Shown piece after piece: positions 63,809-64,000 of a DNA stretch of 64,000 nt (positions are counted from its first letter, which is position 1; each line of letters opens with the position of its first letter). The notes beneath the pieces were generated by a model. That model was not told where the DNA came from and made no database searches. It saw nothing but the letters and a program-made list of their open reading frames with translations. Both the position numbers and the translations under genes were made by a program. The stretch comes from Alteromonas sp. M12 (GTDB lineage Bacteria; Pseudomonadota; Gammaproteobacteria; Enterobacterales; Alteromonadaceae): contig NZ_CP144164.1 in the NCBI RefSeq assembly GCF_037478005.1, positions 2,604,001 to 2,668,000 on the forward strand. Reading direction: 5' to 3'.

Positions 63809-63885
63809 ACATAACGCTTAACATATGGGATTTTAGGAGCGCTTTTTCAGCGAGTAAAATTCCCACAATGATTTTTTTGTTATGT
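63809..63885 (-). other. attC recombination site
   Basis: Minus-strand ACATAAC and GTTATGT, 77 bp, with near-perfect arms (AAAATCATTGTGGG / CCCATATG). TAACGCTTAACATATGGGAT is shared with 60061 and partly with 51629. Confidence 0.8.
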
Positions 63886-63889
63886 GCCA

Positions 63890-64000
63890 TTAGAGCCCCC
63901 ATAATTGATTGGTGATGGCTAAAAGGTAAAAACAAAAATATACCGATAAAACAGCCAGCAGCCCAGATAATGGAATTACCCAAAATCTTAACTTACTAGT
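63890..64000 (-). CDS. C-terminal end of a membrane-protein cassette gene (cut by window edge)
   Basis: The minus strand from the right edge reads TSKLRFWVIPLSGLLAVLSV then YFCFYLLAITNQLWGL and stops at TAA 63890-63892, just before the attC. This is a membrane helix at the end of a larger protein. The frame at 63795-63983 overlaps the attC and is not used. Confidence 0.55.
   Translation of the reverse strand, partial: TSKLRFWVIPLSGLLAVLSVYFCFYLLAITNQLWGL

Noticed and set aside
63795..63983. 62-codon minus-strand frame at the right edge
   Set aside because: It runs through the attC hairpin. The other frame (stop at 63890) ends before attC and reads as a membrane helix, so that one was kept.
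1..64000. CRISPR array, tRNA, rRNA or intact prophage
   Set aside because: I found no regular short repeats with spacers, no cloverleaf or CCA-ended gene that I could support, and no phage structural gene. A tRNAscan and Rfam search would settle the RNA part.

Overview
The window is about 64 kb of chromosome from a marine gammaproteobacterium, most likely an Alteromonadaceae member close to Glaciecola or Paraglaciecola. This rests on the AT-rich composition, the gyrA / ubiG / HAD-phosphatase / nrdAB-yfaE order, the polysaccharide-degradation locus, and hairpin repeats built on CATGGATG centres. No rRNA, tRNA, CRISPR array or intact insertion sequence was recognised.

Positions 1-6.7 kb are a conserved core: the 5' part of gyrA (minus strand), ubiG with a probable mupP phosphatase, and the class Ia ribonucleotide reductase operon nrdA-nrdB-yfaE behind a pair of probable NrdR boxes. 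From 6.7 to 17.8 kb lie mostly minus-strand metabolic and surface genes: an AEC transporter, a beta-hydroxyacid dehydrogenase with a sulfolactaldehyde-reductase-like motif, an alpha/beta hydrolase, a methyltransferase, an exported TIM-barrel protein, a YgjV-like membrane protein, a class C beta-lactamase-fold hydrolase behind a C13 tract, a dual-specificity phosphatase and a lipoprotein.

From 18.6 to 34.1 kb is a polysaccharide utilisation locus: a GH43 enzyme, three formylglycine sulfatases, a very large GH106 alpha-L-rhamnosidase, an ECF sigma factor of the Planctomycetes/Verrucomicrobia type, a membrane anti-sigma-like protein with FecR-like and LamG domains, and a Tat-exported GMC dehydrogenase pair. 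The enzyme set points to a sulfated, rhamnose- and probably xylose-containing polysaccharide, with ulvan as the leading guess. There is no lyase and no TonB receptor, so the substrate is inferred.

From 34.4 to 37.1 kb, and again from about 48.0 kb to the right edge, nearly all genes are small and on the minus strand. They are separated by attC-like recombination sites (RYYYAAC...GTTRRRY boxes 19-149 bp apart), many of which contain the stop codon of the preceding gene. This is a sedentary chromosomal integron cassette array. Cassette orientation predicts that attI and the integrase lie to the right of 64 kb, and that the left end is the old, decaying end. Its cargo includes GNAT acetyltransferases, a YggL-like protein, HAD, RidA, DUF998, PhzF, an SDR with its own MerR regulator, methyltransferases, lipoproteins and several unknowns. 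It also holds pseudogenes, gene-less cassettes and collapsed attC sites.

Ordinary chromosomal genes interrupt the cassette material: selO, a direct-repeat block, an rhlE-like helicase, a Reg_prop/GGDEF signalling protein, DUF1428 and DUF4386 genes between 38 and 47.7 kb, and rhtA plus a DUF2061 gene with a Fur-box-like site at 52.2-54 kb.
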